From Betaproteobacteria bacterium (GTDB lineage Bacteria; Pseudomonadota; Gammaproteobacteria; Burkholderiales; Casimicrobiaceae), in NCBI GenBank assembly GCA_005882995.1, contig VBCY01000370.1, forward strand, positions 1 to 36,286: a stretch of DNA of 36,286 nucleotides. Reading direction: 5' to 3'. Positions 23,276 to 31,629 of this stretch are shown piece after piece. Below the pieces are notes generated by a model that saw only the letters and a program-made list of their open reading frames with translations, did not search any database and had not been told where the DNA came from. Position 1 is the first letter of the stretch. Each line of letters opens with the position of its first letter. Made by a program: the position numbers and the translations under genes.

Positions 23276-24193
23276 ATGCTCAACCTGCGAGCCGTCGACC
23301 TCAACCTGCTGCCGGTCTTCGAGGCGGCGTATGAAGAGCGCAGCTTGTCACGCGCCGCTTCGAAGCTGGCGATGACTCAGCCGGCAGTCAGTCACGCGGT
23401 GAATCGCTTGCGGGGTTTGTTCAAGGATGAGCTCTTCATCCGCCAGTCGCGGGGTGTTTTGCCCACCCCGGTGGCTGACATGGTTTACGCGCGGATCCGT
23501 GGCGCGCTTGGATCGGTCAGAGACGCGGTGGCGGAAACGCGCGGCTTCGATCCTCGCACTTCGCACCGAGATTTTTTCGTGAGCATTCCGCACCCCCTCG
23601 GGCCGATCATCGCAGTGCGCTTGCGCGAGCGGCTCTCGCGAACCGCTCCCCACGTCGACGTCAAGTTCAGCACCCGCTCGCGTCCGATCGATCTCGACCG
23701 CGCATTGCGCGAGGGTAGCATCGACGCAGCTGTCGATTGGCTCGCTCCGTCGGGCGACAAATTCAGTGAAGTGCTGGTGTTCAACGACGCGCTGCTGGCA
23801 ATGGCGCGGCGAGGCCACCCCGTGCTCACCCTGAGCTCGCTTCCAGCCGTTATTCGTTCGGTCGAGTTCGTAAGCCTCCGTCCTCGCCTCCAGGGCGAAC
23901 ATCCGGTGCCCGCCTTGCGGCAGTTCCAGCGCTTGAAAGCAAAGGTCGCATTGGAAGTCTCCGAATTCGTGGAAGTGCTCATGGTAGCGAGTCAGTCCAA
24001 TCTCGTGGCTCTGGTGCCGCGCAGCATGGAAAAGGTGGCCCGCGCCATGTTCGATCTGCGACCAGTGAAGGCGACACCGAAGTGGGGGCCCATCCCAATC
24101 AAACTGGTGTGGCATCCGCGGCGCGACGCCGATATGGCGCATGCATTGCTGCGCGAGGAGCTATTGATCGCCAGCAAGCAGGTGACTGGATAA
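23276..24193 (+). CDS. LysR family transcriptional regulator
   Basis: The protein has 305 residues from the ATG at 23276; an ATG at 23264 would add four. Residues about 1-62 are the winged helix-turn-helix (LNLLPVFEAAYEERSLSRAASKLAMTQPAVSHAVNRLRGLFKDELFIRQSRGVLPTPVA). The rest is the two-lobed effector-binding domain (RDFFVSIPHPLGPIIAVRLRERL, SIDAAVDWLAP, VASQSNLVALVPRSM). The DLNLLPVFEA start is typical of the NodD/NahR-like subgroup, which responds to aromatic or phenolic compounds. Regulated genes are not obvious: the divergent small-gene pair is a candidate, by the usual LysR arrangement. Confidence 0.93.
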   Translation: MLNLRAVDLNLLPVFEAAYEERSLSRAASKLAMTQPAVSHAVNRLRGLFKDELFIRQSRGVLPTPVADMVYARIRGALGSVRDAVAETRGFDPRTSHRDFFVSIPHPLGPIIAVRLRERLSRTAPHVDVKFSTRSRPIDLDRALREGSIDAAVDWLAPSGDKFSEVLVFNDALLAMARRGHPVLTLSSLPAVIRSVEFVSLRPRLQGEHPVPALRQFQRLKAKVALEVSEFVEVLMVASQSNLVALVPRSMEKVARAMFDLRPVKATPKWGPIPIKLVWHPRRDADMAHALLREELLIASKQVTG

Positions 24194-24217
24194 TCCGCGC
24201 TACCATTTACCTGTTGC

Positions 24218-24495
24218 CTAGGAGCCTGTCGGGCTTGCTCTCACGTGTGCGTTGCTGGCCAAACGGTGATGAATGCAAGGCGCTCGGCGCAGCGAATAGC
24301 TTGGCTTATTCGCAAGCCGAGCAACGCTGCAGGCGCGCCGTTTGGCCGCAACCCGAAGGGACGGGGCGCTTTGGGGGCAATTCCGTTGTTGCCGGCCGCT
24401 GGCAGTGGGCCGGCACTGCGGCGCGGCCGGCGCCTAGGACTGCCCGCCAAAGCGCCTCCGTCGCATACGCGACAGCAAGCCCGACAGGCTCCTAG
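24218..24495. mobile_element. 278-bp MITE-like element with 22-bp perfect terminal inverted repeats
   Basis: The ends (24218-24239 and 24474-24495) are perfect 22-bp inverted repeats beginning CTAGGAGCCTGTCGGGCTTG. The symmetry continues inwards with 9 of 12 matches. CTAG at both ends is itself a palindrome and could be a duplicated 4-bp target, in which case the element begins with GGAGCC. No transposase is encoded. The interior is GC-rich with internal hairpins (for instance GCGAATAGC/ATTCGC). It lies between the LysR stop and the SYLF gene. The transposase family cannot be named from sequence alone. Confidence 0.8.
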
Positions 24496-24514
24496 TGGCG
24501 GGAACCCACGGCCC

Positions 24515-25204
24515 ATGCCGCGACCATCGATCGGAAAGATCCACGCGCTCCTCGCGTTGTCCGTTTGTGCGATGCTCACCCCGCCTGCGGCGTCGGCCCA
24601 GGCGGAGCAGCGGGCGCTGGTTACGTCGGCAGCACTGACCTTCACGAGTTTTGTGAGCGACCGCGACATGAACTCGTTGCGGCAAGAGCTGTCTGGTGCC
24701 AAGGCAGTGATGATTGCTCCCGAGATCGCCAAGGCAAGCTTCATCTTCGGCGGGGCAGGCGGCCGCGCCGTCGTGGTGGCTCGCGAGCCGAAGAGCGGGA
24801 AATGGGTTGGTCCTGCTTTCTATACGCTGGCGACGGCGAGCGTCGGCGTCCAAGCCGGCGTTTCGGTGTCCGAAGTGGTGACCTTGGTGATGACCGACAA
24901 AGGTGTCAACAAGCTGCTTTCGGATTCCTTCAACCTGGGGGGCGATGTTGGCATTGCAGCCGGACCTGTGGGCGCCGGTTCACGCTCCGACTTGGTCGCG
25001 GACTTCGTTTCATTCAGCCGCTCGCAGGGCGTCTATGTGGGTCTCAATCTCGACGGCAGTGTCGTGTCCACGGCCGACGACTGGAATCGGCTCTACTACG
25101 GGCGACCCGTCCACGCGCCCGACATCCTTATACGCGCCGAGGTCCACAATCGACAAGCCAACGAGTTGCTGAACTTGGTTGCGAACGCCTCCAGCGGCAA
25201 GTGA
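24515..25204 (+). CDS. Exported SYLF/Ysc84-domain lipid-binding protein
   Basis: The ATG at 24515, 20 bp after the MITE-like element, opens a signal peptide (MPRPSIGKIHALLALSVCAMLTPPAASA) and gives 229 residues. The SYLF (Ysc84) domain is plain: LSGAKAVMIAPEIAKASFIFGGAGGRAVVVAREPKSGKWVGPAFYTLATASVGVQAG, then VTLVMTDKGVNKLL, and SRSQGVYVGLNLDGSVV. SYLF domains bind phospholipids. The open frame runs back without a stop through the element to about 24245, but that part has no domain or signal peptide and is not taken as coding. The element may have replaced the original promoter. Confidence 0.9.
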   Translation: MPRPSIGKIHALLALSVCAMLTPPAASAQAEQRALVTSAALTFTSFVSDRDMNSLRQELSGAKAVMIAPEIAKASFIFGGAGGRAVVVAREPKSGKWVGPAFYTLATASVGVQAGVSVSEVVTLVMTDKGVNKLLSDSFNLGGDVGIAAGPVGAGSRSDLVADFVSFSRSQGVYVGLNLDGSVVSTADDWNRLYYGRPVHAPDILIRAEVHNRQANELLNLVANASSGK

Positions 25205-25327
25205 CCGGGCCTCGAGGTGTCCCAAGCATGTAAGAAAACGAGCTGCACCTTCGACTACTACGCAGCCGGCTATGCCGCGAAAGGGTGGCGGTAGCATGAT
25301 GCAGATAAACACAGAATGGAGTCCTTC

Positions 25328-25987
25328 ATGAAGAGTCTTTCTCACGGTATTCTGGCGTCGATTCTTGGATCGCTATTGATGGGAGCGCACGCCTTCGCGG
25401 GCTCATTTCCCGATCCTGCGGTCGACGCTCCCAAAGCGTCGACGCCTGCCAAGGCGACAGCAGTATTTGCCGGCGGCTGTTTCTGGGGTGTCGATGCCGT
25501 GTTCAAGCATGTCAAGGGCGTGACATCGGCGACCTCGGGCTATGCTGGCGGCGCCGCGGCGACAGCGCATTATGAGATTGTCGGCAGCGGTCAGACCGGC
25601 CACGCCGAAGCGGTCGAGGTCAACTACGATCCCAGGCAGATCACCTATGGCCAGTTGCTGCGCGTGTTTTTCTCAGTAGCGCACGACCCGACCCAGCTCA
25701 ACCGGCAAGGCCCCGACGTGGGAACCCAATACCGCTCGGTCATTTTCTACGCCAATCCGGAACAGCAGCGTATCGCCCAGGCCTACATCGCCCAGCTCGA
25801 CGGCGCGAAAGTGTTCTCGAAGCCCATCGTCACTGAAGTGGCGCCGATAAAGGCCTTTTATCCGGCGGAGGGATATCACCAGAATTATCTCGCGCTGCAT
25901 CCCGGAAATCCCTACATCGTCTACAACGATCTTCCTAAGCTTGCCGCCTTGAAATCGCAGTACCCGGAGCTCTATCTCAGCCGATGA
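25328..25987 (+). CDS. msrA: Exported peptide methionine sulfoxide reductase A
   Basis: The ATG at 25328 has GGAG upstream and opens a signal peptide (MKSLSHGILASILGSLLMGAHAFA), so the enzyme acts in the periplasm. The 219-residue protein carries the MsrA catalytic motif GGCFWG with Cys51, then the family's GYAGG, HAEAVEVNYDP, FFSVAHDPTQLNRQGPDVGTQYRSVIFY and EGYHQNYL. It reduces methionine-S-sulfoxide in oxidised envelope proteins. No other cysteine is present, so the usual C-terminal resolving cysteines are missing, and recycling must use an outside thiol. No MsrB is adjacent. Confidence 0.95.
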   Translation: MKSLSHGILASILGSLLMGAHAFAGSFPDPAVDAPKASTPAKATAVFAGGCFWGVDAVFKHVKGVTSATSGYAGGAAATAHYEIVGSGQTGHAEAVEVNYDPRQITYGQLLRVFFSVAHDPTQLNRQGPDVGTQYRSVIFYANPEQQRIAQAYIAQLDGAKVFSKPIVTEVAPIKAFYPAEGYHQNYLALHPGNPYIVYNDLPKLAALKSQYPELYLSR

Positions 25988-26008
25988 TCGAACGCCGACG
26001 CTTCGGAA

Positions 26009-26776
26009 TTACGCGATGGAGGCGCCGACCGTGAAAAAGCGGGGGTTGGTCGGCGGCTCGCCGGACGCGTAATTCCACCAGACGGCATCGACTCTGAACC
26101 CCGATGAGACGAGCAGTTCGCACAAGGTCTGCGGTACGAACGGCCGAATGTCCTCATGGGTTTCGATCTGCTCGAGGAGCGTGCCGTCTGCGGCGACCAG
26201 TTCATAGCGCCGCTCGATCCGGTTTAGCAGGGTCCCTATAGCCGCAACGCGCTTGGAGCGGGTGAGCAGAGCATCGCCGTGCGCTCGCCGGTAATCGATC
26301 TGGAAGCCCTCGCTGCCTAAGTCGGATTGGGGGACGAATGCATCGATAATGATTCGCCCTGAGGCTTCAAGCGCCGTGCGAATACCGTCCAGCATTTGGC
26401 CCAGATCGAGCTCGGTGACCATGTAGGTGACCAGCGAATAGGGACACAGGATAAGCGCAAACGCATTCGAAAAGGCGAGTGCGCGCGCATCCATCTGACA
26501 AACACGGCCGTCGAGCGCCTGCCGGTCCGTCTTACGCCGAAGTTGAGCGAGCATGCCCTCCGAGCGATCAACGCCGTAGGCATCTATTCCGCGCCGGAGG
26601 AGCTCCAGCAAAACCCTGCCGTTGCCGCAACCGATTTCCAGTACACGCCCGCCGGCGAGCTCTGAGAGTCCGGCGTAGAAATGGACGTGATCAAACGGCA
26701 TGTTGCGCGCCATGTCGACGTCGTACAAATGAGCGATCCGGTCATACGTTTCAGCAACCGGAGACGAGTCAGGCAT
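26009..26776 (-). CDS. Class I SAM-dependent methyltransferase in glycan operon
   Basis: The 255-residue protein starts with AETYDRIAHLYDVDMAR, has the SAM-binding motif VLEIGCGNGR (residues 45-54), an acidic residue after strand 2 (AYGVDRSEGMLAQLRR), and motif CQMDARALAF. The ALILCPYSLVTYM segment is in the usual place of motif IV. It overlaps the preceding glycosyltransferase gene by 8 bp, so it is the last gene of the operon. It probably methylates a sugar or lipid-linked intermediate of the surface glycan. The exact acceptor is unknown. Confidence 0.88.
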   Translation of the reverse strand: MPDSSPVAETYDRIAHLYDVDMARNMPFDHVHFYAGLSELAGGRVLEIGCGNGRVLLELLRRGIDAYGVDRSEGMLAQLRRKTDRQALDGRVCQMDARALAFSNAFALILCPYSLVTYMVTELDLGQMLDGIRTALEASGRIIIDAFVPQSDLGSEGFQIDYRRAHGDALLTRSKRVAAIGTLLNRIERRYELVAADGTLLEQIETHEDIRPFVPQTLCELLVSSGFRVDAVWWNYASGEPPTNPRFFTVGASIA

Positions 26777-29012
26777 GAACTACCCTCAGCAGATTGCGGT
26801 AAAGCTTTGACTGGATGGTTGCGCAGTGCCGCCATTGGAATCGCTCGAGCCGCGCGACGTCGGGCAGTTCGATGCGACGACGCTGCTCGGCGTCCTGAAG
26901 CAGCCGGATGATGGGCCTGGCCATGGCCGCGACGTCTTCCACGGTGATCAGCCCGCAAAGTCCTGCGTTGGTGAATCCGCGAGCGCCTTCTTGCGTGCTC
27001 ACGCAGGCACGGCCTGCCGTCAGCGATTCGATGACCTTGATGGATGAGCCACGAATGCCGGAGAGTGGATTCAGCGTCAATGCGCTCTGCTGCAGCAGTT
27101 CGTGCACGTTCTCGCGATGCCCGACGACGCTCACGTCGTCTTGCGCGAACGCTTCGTCGCCTGCGATAGCGTCCTGCGCTCCGTCACCGCCAAGCACCAG
27201 CAGCCGCGCCCCCGGAACCGCTGCCTTGATCTCCGGATAGGCGATGCGTAGAAACCGCCGGATGCCCTCGAGATTCTGAGCGTAGCGAAACGGCCCCATG
27301 AACAGGAGCTGCGACGACGCGGAAGGCGAATGCTGCGAAAGAGCGATGCTCGCACCGTTGGGCACACAAATGGTCTGCGGATGCTTGAGCAGCGCCTGAT
27401 CCTCCGGGGAGCAAACGGTGACCGCATCGAAAGTCTCGAGCAGATGCTGATCCAGGCGCGCCGCCGCCTCGGGGTCTCGGAAGTCGCTCTGCGAATAGGC
27501 ATCGTGCAGACCCAATACCCAGCGTTGGTCCGGCCCGCGAAGCGCGCTGAGCGCCGCAAGTTCCACGTGCTCGATCTGAACCACATCGGGCCGATACCGC
27601 AAGAGGGCTTCTCTTACGACGCGGACCAGTGTGTCATGGCAATGCGTTTTGATGCGTTTTTCGAGGTCGCTTTCTCGATGCGCGCCCTTCAGTTCTCGTC
27701 GCTGTACCAGATGCACTGCCTGAAGCCCGTCGAAGTAGGCGAAGCTGCGAACGTCATAGAGCGAGGCCTCATCGGAAATCAGAGCGATGTCGAACTCACG
27801 CCGCAGCCGCTGCAGAAGGCCCTCGACCCGACGAGCGCCGCCGTGTCGCGGTGGAAAAATGCAGAAGGGGGTCACCAGCAGCACGCGCTTGCGCGCGCCA
27901 ACGCTGCCGAGGCGAAAGCTGAATGAAGAGCGGTGTTCGATGACGTCGAGTTCCCGCTGTGCGATCGACGGCGGTGGCATGGCAAGAACACGTCGGCGCT
28001 CCCTTGAGCGATGGCGCAGCACCTGCATAGCGAACGTCGGATTCGCCAGCTCCCGCTGCGACATGTACGGCTGGTCGCAGACACGCTGCAACAGAGCGTC
28101 AGCGCTGCAGTTCGTGACCGCGTTTCGCAGCTCGAAGAGCAGCCGGTTGCGCTCGACAATGCGATCGATCTCCTCGGCTGCGTAAAAGCGTGCCGTCGTG
28201 GCGCGGTGGCGGTGCTTCGCCTTCGCCGCGGGGCAATAGAGCACTCGAAAACCCTCTCGCTGGGCGCGCAGCCCCCATTCGACGTCCTCCCAATAAAACG
28301 GGTCGTAGGCTAGCGCTTGACGCGCGTAGCGACGCAGCAGCGACGTGCGGAAGAGCCCCGCGCCGCCGCTCGCGCAAAGGTGAGGGCGCACCGCGTCGTC
28401 GTGAGGGACGGGGGCGTGATACACGTGCACGCCGCTGCCATCGACATACCAGTCCACAAAACCGGTTTCCTCCCGCCGTCCATCCGGGCTCTGCTGCAGA
28501 ATCTGCGGCGCGATTGCGAAAACGTCCGGCGCGCGCAGCGCTGCGAGAGCGGCGAGCGCGAACCGCTCCAGGGTCATGTCGTTATTGAGCAGCAGCGTCC
28601 AGTCGTAGCGCGCACGGCTCATGCCGCGCCGGATCGCCGTACTGAATCCACAAGGCGTCGGATCATGGAGTAGCTCGAGTCCCGAATGCCTTGTGGCGAG
28701 ATCGGCGTACTGAGCGCGAGGCGCACCGTTCGCCACGACAATGATTTGCTGCGGCTCGCGCAGTTCACCGAGCGCCGCCTTGACGCTCGCCAACGCGTGG
28801 TCCAGGAGTTGCGGAGCATCGCGCTCGGGAATGACGATCGAGATGCCCGGTCGCGATGGCGCCATCTGCTTCGTCCTTTGCGATCGCCGCGATGTCGCTG
28901 GCCATAGGTCGACCATCGCTACCGCCCAATACAGCGGAGCGAGGCGCAGGCGTTGGCGAAAACTGGTGCCCCACATGGCGCGATCAGCGGTAACGCCAGC
29001 CGTTGGAGCCAC
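26769..29012 (-). CDS. Two-domain glycosyltransferase, GT2 followed by GT4
   Basis: The protein has 747 residues from a GTG at 29012; an ATG at residue 50 is an alternative nearer the first domain. Residues about 55-310 are a GT2 domain (ISIVIPERDAPQLLDHALASV, YDWTLLLNNDMTLERF, GAGLFRTSLLRRY, PFYWEDVEWGLRAQREGFRVLYCP with the conserved ED). Residues about 375-745 are a GT4-like domain (RVLLVTPFCIFPPRHGGARRVEGLL, VPNGASI, LLFMGPFRYAQN, PLSGIRGSSIKVIESLTAGRACVST). The two parts would add two sugars in sequence to a growing glycan. It overlaps the methyltransferase gene at its 3' end and follows the previous operon gene by 21 bp. Confidence 0.9.
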   Translation of the reverse strand: MAPTAGVTADRAMWGTSFRQRLRLAPLYWAVAMVDLWPATSRRSQRTKQMAPSRPGISIVIPERDAPQLLDHALASVKAALGELREPQQIIVVANGAPRAQYADLATRHSGLELLHDPTPCGFSTAIRRGMSRARYDWTLLLNNDMTLERFALAALAALRAPDVFAIAPQILQQSPDGRREETGFVDWYVDGSGVHVYHAPVPHDDAVRPHLCASGGAGLFRTSLLRRYARQALAYDPFYWEDVEWGLRAQREGFRVLYCPAAKAKHRHRATTARFYAAEEIDRIVERNRLLFELRNAVTNCSADALLQRVCDQPYMSQRELANPTFAMQVLRHRSRERRRVLAMPPPSIAQRELDVIEHRSSFSFRLGSVGARKRVLLVTPFCIFPPRHGGARRVEGLLQRLRREFDIALISDEASLYDVRSFAYFDGLQAVHLVQRRELKGAHRESDLEKRIKTHCHDTLVRVVREALLRYRPDVVQIEHVELAALSALRGPDQRWVLGLHDAYSQSDFRDPEAAARLDQHLLETFDAVTVCSPEDQALLKHPQTICVPNGASIALSQHSPSASSQLLFMGPFRYAQNLEGIRRFLRIAYPEIKAAVPGARLLVLGGDGAQDAIAGDEAFAQDDVSVVGHRENVHELLQQSALTLNPLSGIRGSSIKVIESLTAGRACVSTQEGARGFTNAGLCGLITVEDVAAMARPIIRLLQDAEQRRRIELPDVARLERFQWRHCATIQSKLYRNLLRVVHA

Positions 29013-29033
29013 TCATGAACGCATTCGCTGATT

Positions 29034-30176
29034 TCACACGATCCACCGTGACGCCTCGCGTAAAAATGGATCGCTCGGCGGAAGGGCGGCGAGCGTGAGC
29101 GCCTGCTCGGCGAACATCGCTGTCCAGACGCTCTTCGGAGCATCCCGGCCTGTGCAGGCAAAAGGCAGGGAACCTTCGTCTGAAATGCCGTGCAGCAGCG
29201 CAAGCAGTGTTTTGCGCATCGCGTAGGGCTCTGGTAACCACTCAGGTACGCGTGCTCGCAGCAAATAGGCAGCCCTCAGACATTGAGCGCCGGCGTCGAG
29301 GCGCCGCACCGCCGCCGTCGCTGACTCTCGCGGAAGCCCGTGTGGCAGCGAATCGATGAGTACATCATCGATCTGCTTTGCGAGCACGGGCAAAGCGCAC
29401 GCACCGAGGTCTTGCGCAACCGAGGCCAGCGCGCCCTCGATAGCGTAGAGCAGGGGATGGGGCTCCGCATGAGGCTCTTCCATGGCCAGACGGAGGCTTT
29501 CTGCAAGCGTCCGCTGGGCGGCGGAATGCAGCTTCGGAGGGACCTGCGGCAGCACCCTGGCTGCTCCGAGGACACCTGCGGCCGCCTTGGCAAGGAAGCC
29601 GCCACGCCGTGTCGACCACCGTGCAGGCAGCGCTCGCTGCGGCACCATTGCGCGGCAGGCGACAAACATTCCGTCTGACGAGACGAGCGTCGAAAGGTGT
29701 CCAACCAGCGCGGCTGCCAGGCGCTCGTCGACGCGCAGAAGTGCGAGCTCCGCCGCTGACGCGAGTCCGCGAAGCACCATCGCCAGATCGAAGAAGAAGA
29801 TTGCGCCGTTGCGCCAGTCGTCTTCGCCGATGCGGATATGGATTCGCGTCTGCGGAGGATCCGCATCTTCGATCCAGGCGCGGAGCCACTCCTGGCAGGA
29901 TGCGGCTTGCGCAGCGAGAGCCGGAGCAGGCTCTCCCTGCGTACGAAGCCACGCAAGCCATTGCAAAAAGTAGCCGGCGATCTCCGGGTAGACATAGATC
30001 GGTTCGCCGTCGGCATTGACGGAGCCTGCCACGCCGCCCCGGTTTGATCCGCTTCGGATCTGGACGTGGTCGAGCAACCATGAGGCGATCGATCCACGCA
30101 CCGTTAAGATATCCGGCGTTCCGTGCGTTCCGTGCAGCGGTACCGCAGTCAACGCCTCCGCTGTCCGGAGCATCAT
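29034..30176 (-). CDS. Helical protein of unknown function in glycan operon
   Basis: The ATG at 30176 overlaps the stop of the epimerase gene (ATGA) and gives 380 residues. A longer reading upstream runs through the epimerase gene in another frame and is rejected. The protein is almost all helical with repeated segments resembling an alpha/alpha-toroid (PEIAGYFLQWLAWLRTQ, AIFFFDLAMVLRGLASA, HPLLYAIEGALASVAQDLG, KSVWTAMFAEQALTLA). Such folds occur in terpene-cyclase-like and glucuronyl-epimerase-like enzymes and in glycoside hydrolases. The pair of helices PEIAGYFLQWLAWL with 'HPLLYAIEGAL' is what I recall from 'polysaccharide biosynthesis' hypotheticals. No catalytic residue can be assigned. 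Confidence 0.8.
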   Translation of the reverse strand: MMLRTAEALTAVPLHGTHGTPDILTVRGSIASWLLDHVQIRSGSNRGGVAGSVNADGEPIYVYPEIAGYFLQWLAWLRTQGEPAPALAAQAASCQEWLRAWIEDADPPQTRIHIRIGEDDWRNGAIFFFDLAMVLRGLASAAELALLRVDERLAAALVGHLSTLVSSDGMFVACRAMVPQRALPARWSTRRGGFLAKAAAGVLGAARVLPQVPPKLHSAAQRTLAESLRLAMEEPHAEPHPLLYAIEGALASVAQDLGACALPVLAKQIDDVLIDSLPHGLPRESATAAVRRLDAGAQCLRAAYLLRARVPEWLPEPYAMRKTLLALLHGISDEGSLPFACTGRDAPKSVWTAMFAEQALTLAALPPSDPFLREASRWIV

Positions 30177-31390
30177 GCAAATGCCCGTTCGGCGAGCATC
30201 TTTTCGAGCACGCGGACGATTCGCGTTGCTGCGTCTCCGCCGCCGAAGGGGGCATGGTCGTTGATCGGCAAAGCAGGGGGCGGCGGCGAATCCAGAATGC
30301 TCAGAGCGCGCTCCACGATCGCCGCCCGTTCTATCGCAACCAGTTGCACGAACCCCGTCGTTAGACACTCGGGGCGCTCGGTGTTGGAGCGTGGAACAAG
30401 CAGCCGCGTGCCGAGATGAGGCGCTTCTTCCTGGAGGCCTCCGGAATCGCTCACGATCAAGGCGGCGCAGGCAGCGCTTTCGACGAATTGCGCGTAGCGC
30501 ATAGGGTGAACCAGATCGAAAGACGGATGACAGCCGAGCCTGCGGCGAACGGTCACGGCGACCCGCGGGTTGGGATGCACGGGAAACAGAACCCGAACGC
30601 CTGTCCGGGCGCGCACGATGTCGGTGAGCGCGTCACAGACGACGGACGCGTTGCGATCGCAATTGGCTCGCCGATGCAAAGTCGCAAGCATCGCATTGCT
30701 TCGGCGATGCCTGCGCCGCCGGATATGCCCCGGATCCTCGAGCAAGCGCTTCAGACTGTCGATACCGGTGTTGCCGACGTGATGTATGGCGTGGGCATCG
30801 ATACCCTCGGCGATCAAGTTATCAACCGCCGATGCCGACGGTGCAAAATGAATGTGCGCATAACGCGCGATGCGACGACGGAACCACTCCTCGGGAAAAG
30901 GTTCCAGCGCCGCGTCGGTGCGCAATCCGGCTTCGACATGCGCGATGGTGCATGCCGTGTCATGCGCCGCTCGAGCGGCGCTGTACGCCGTCAAGGTGTC
31001 CCCCTGAACGAGCACGAGATCCGGCACGTAGCGGATGAGGAGCGCTCGAAGGTGCGTGCGCAGATGCTGGTGCGCCGCCGCCAGATGTGGCAACTCTGGC
31101 AGCTCTTCGAGCTCAGCGTCGCAACGCAATCCGAATTCTGCGAAAGACTCTCGCACCGCCCGCAGATGTTGGCCGCTGTTGACCAGGGTGAGCGTGAGCG
31201 CAGGATGTCCGGCGAGCGCGCGGATGAGGGGCGCAAGCTTGATGCACTCGGGTCTGGTCCCGGCAACGATCAGAAGCCGACCTCTCAGGCCGGTTGTGCC
31301 ACGCGCCGGGCGCGAACCCGATACCTCATGCCGTCCCGACCGCCGATCGGCGATTGCAACAGACGCGAGCGAACAGGCAGCAGGGAGCAT
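30173..31390 (-). CDS. wecB: UDP-N-acetylglucosamine 2-epimerase, non-hydrolysing (WecB-like)
   Basis: The start at 31390 (GGCGAGG upstream) gives 405 residues; the frame extends further without need. Family residues are present: GTRPECIKLAPLIRAL (Lys51), VQGDTLTAY, HVEAGLRT, FPEEWFRR, LHRRANCDRN, HPNPRV and SDSGGLQEEAPHLG with NTERPE. These correspond to Lys15, Asp95, Glu117, Glu131/Arg135 and His213 of E. coli WecB. The enzyme turns UDP-GlcNAc into UDP-ManNAc. It is the first gene of the operon and supplies the sugar nucleotide. Its N-terminal 35 residues are outside the domain and possibly not translated. Confidence 0.9.
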   Translation of the reverse strand: MLPAACSLASVAIADRRSGRHEVSGSRPARGTTGLRGRLLIVAGTRPECIKLAPLIRALAGHPALTLTLVNSGQHLRAVRESFAEFGLRCDAELEELPELPHLAAAHQHLRTHLRALLIRYVPDLVLVQGDTLTAYSAARAAHDTACTIAHVEAGLRTDAALEPFPEEWFRRRIARYAHIHFAPSASAVDNLIAEGIDAHAIHHVGNTGIDSLKRLLEDPGHIRRRRHRRSNAMLATLHRRANCDRNASVVCDALTDIVRARTGVRVLFPVHPNPRVAVTVRRRLGCHPSFDLVHPMRYAQFVESAACAALIVSDSGGLQEEAPHLGTRLLVPRSNTERPECLTTGFVQLVAIERAAIVERALSILDSPPPPALPINDHAPFGGGDAATRIVRVLEKMLAERAFA

Positions 31391-31629
31391 CGGCCTCGCC
31401 GAAACTTTCGAAAGAGTTTTTTGGAAACGCCTGCTCTTTGGCAGGTTGATCGCGGAGGGGTACGGGGCCGCAGGCTGCAATTGTTACAAAACTTTTCAAC
31501 CGAACGCAACTCATTGTTTGGCCGGTCCGGCGGAAGGTCCCTAGCTTGCAATAAGCTTGCGACGGGCTTGCTGCACTCCGCCCAAGAGCCCGGAGCCCCG
31601 CGGGCGGCACGGCTGGACAGGTAGGGGCT

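Noticed and set aside
23348-24142. 264-codon open frame antisense to the LysR gene
   Set aside because: It lies fully inside a clear LysR gene, and its product is rich in His, Arg and Gln without any known motif.
24245-24514. 90-residue N-terminal extension of the SYLF protein through the MITE-like element
   Set aside because: A complete signal peptide starts at 24515, so the upstream reading is just an open frame through the element.
30416-31624. 402-codon open frame antisense to the epimerase gene
   Set aside because: It is the complement of a well-supported WecB-type gene in GC-rich DNA and has no start signal.
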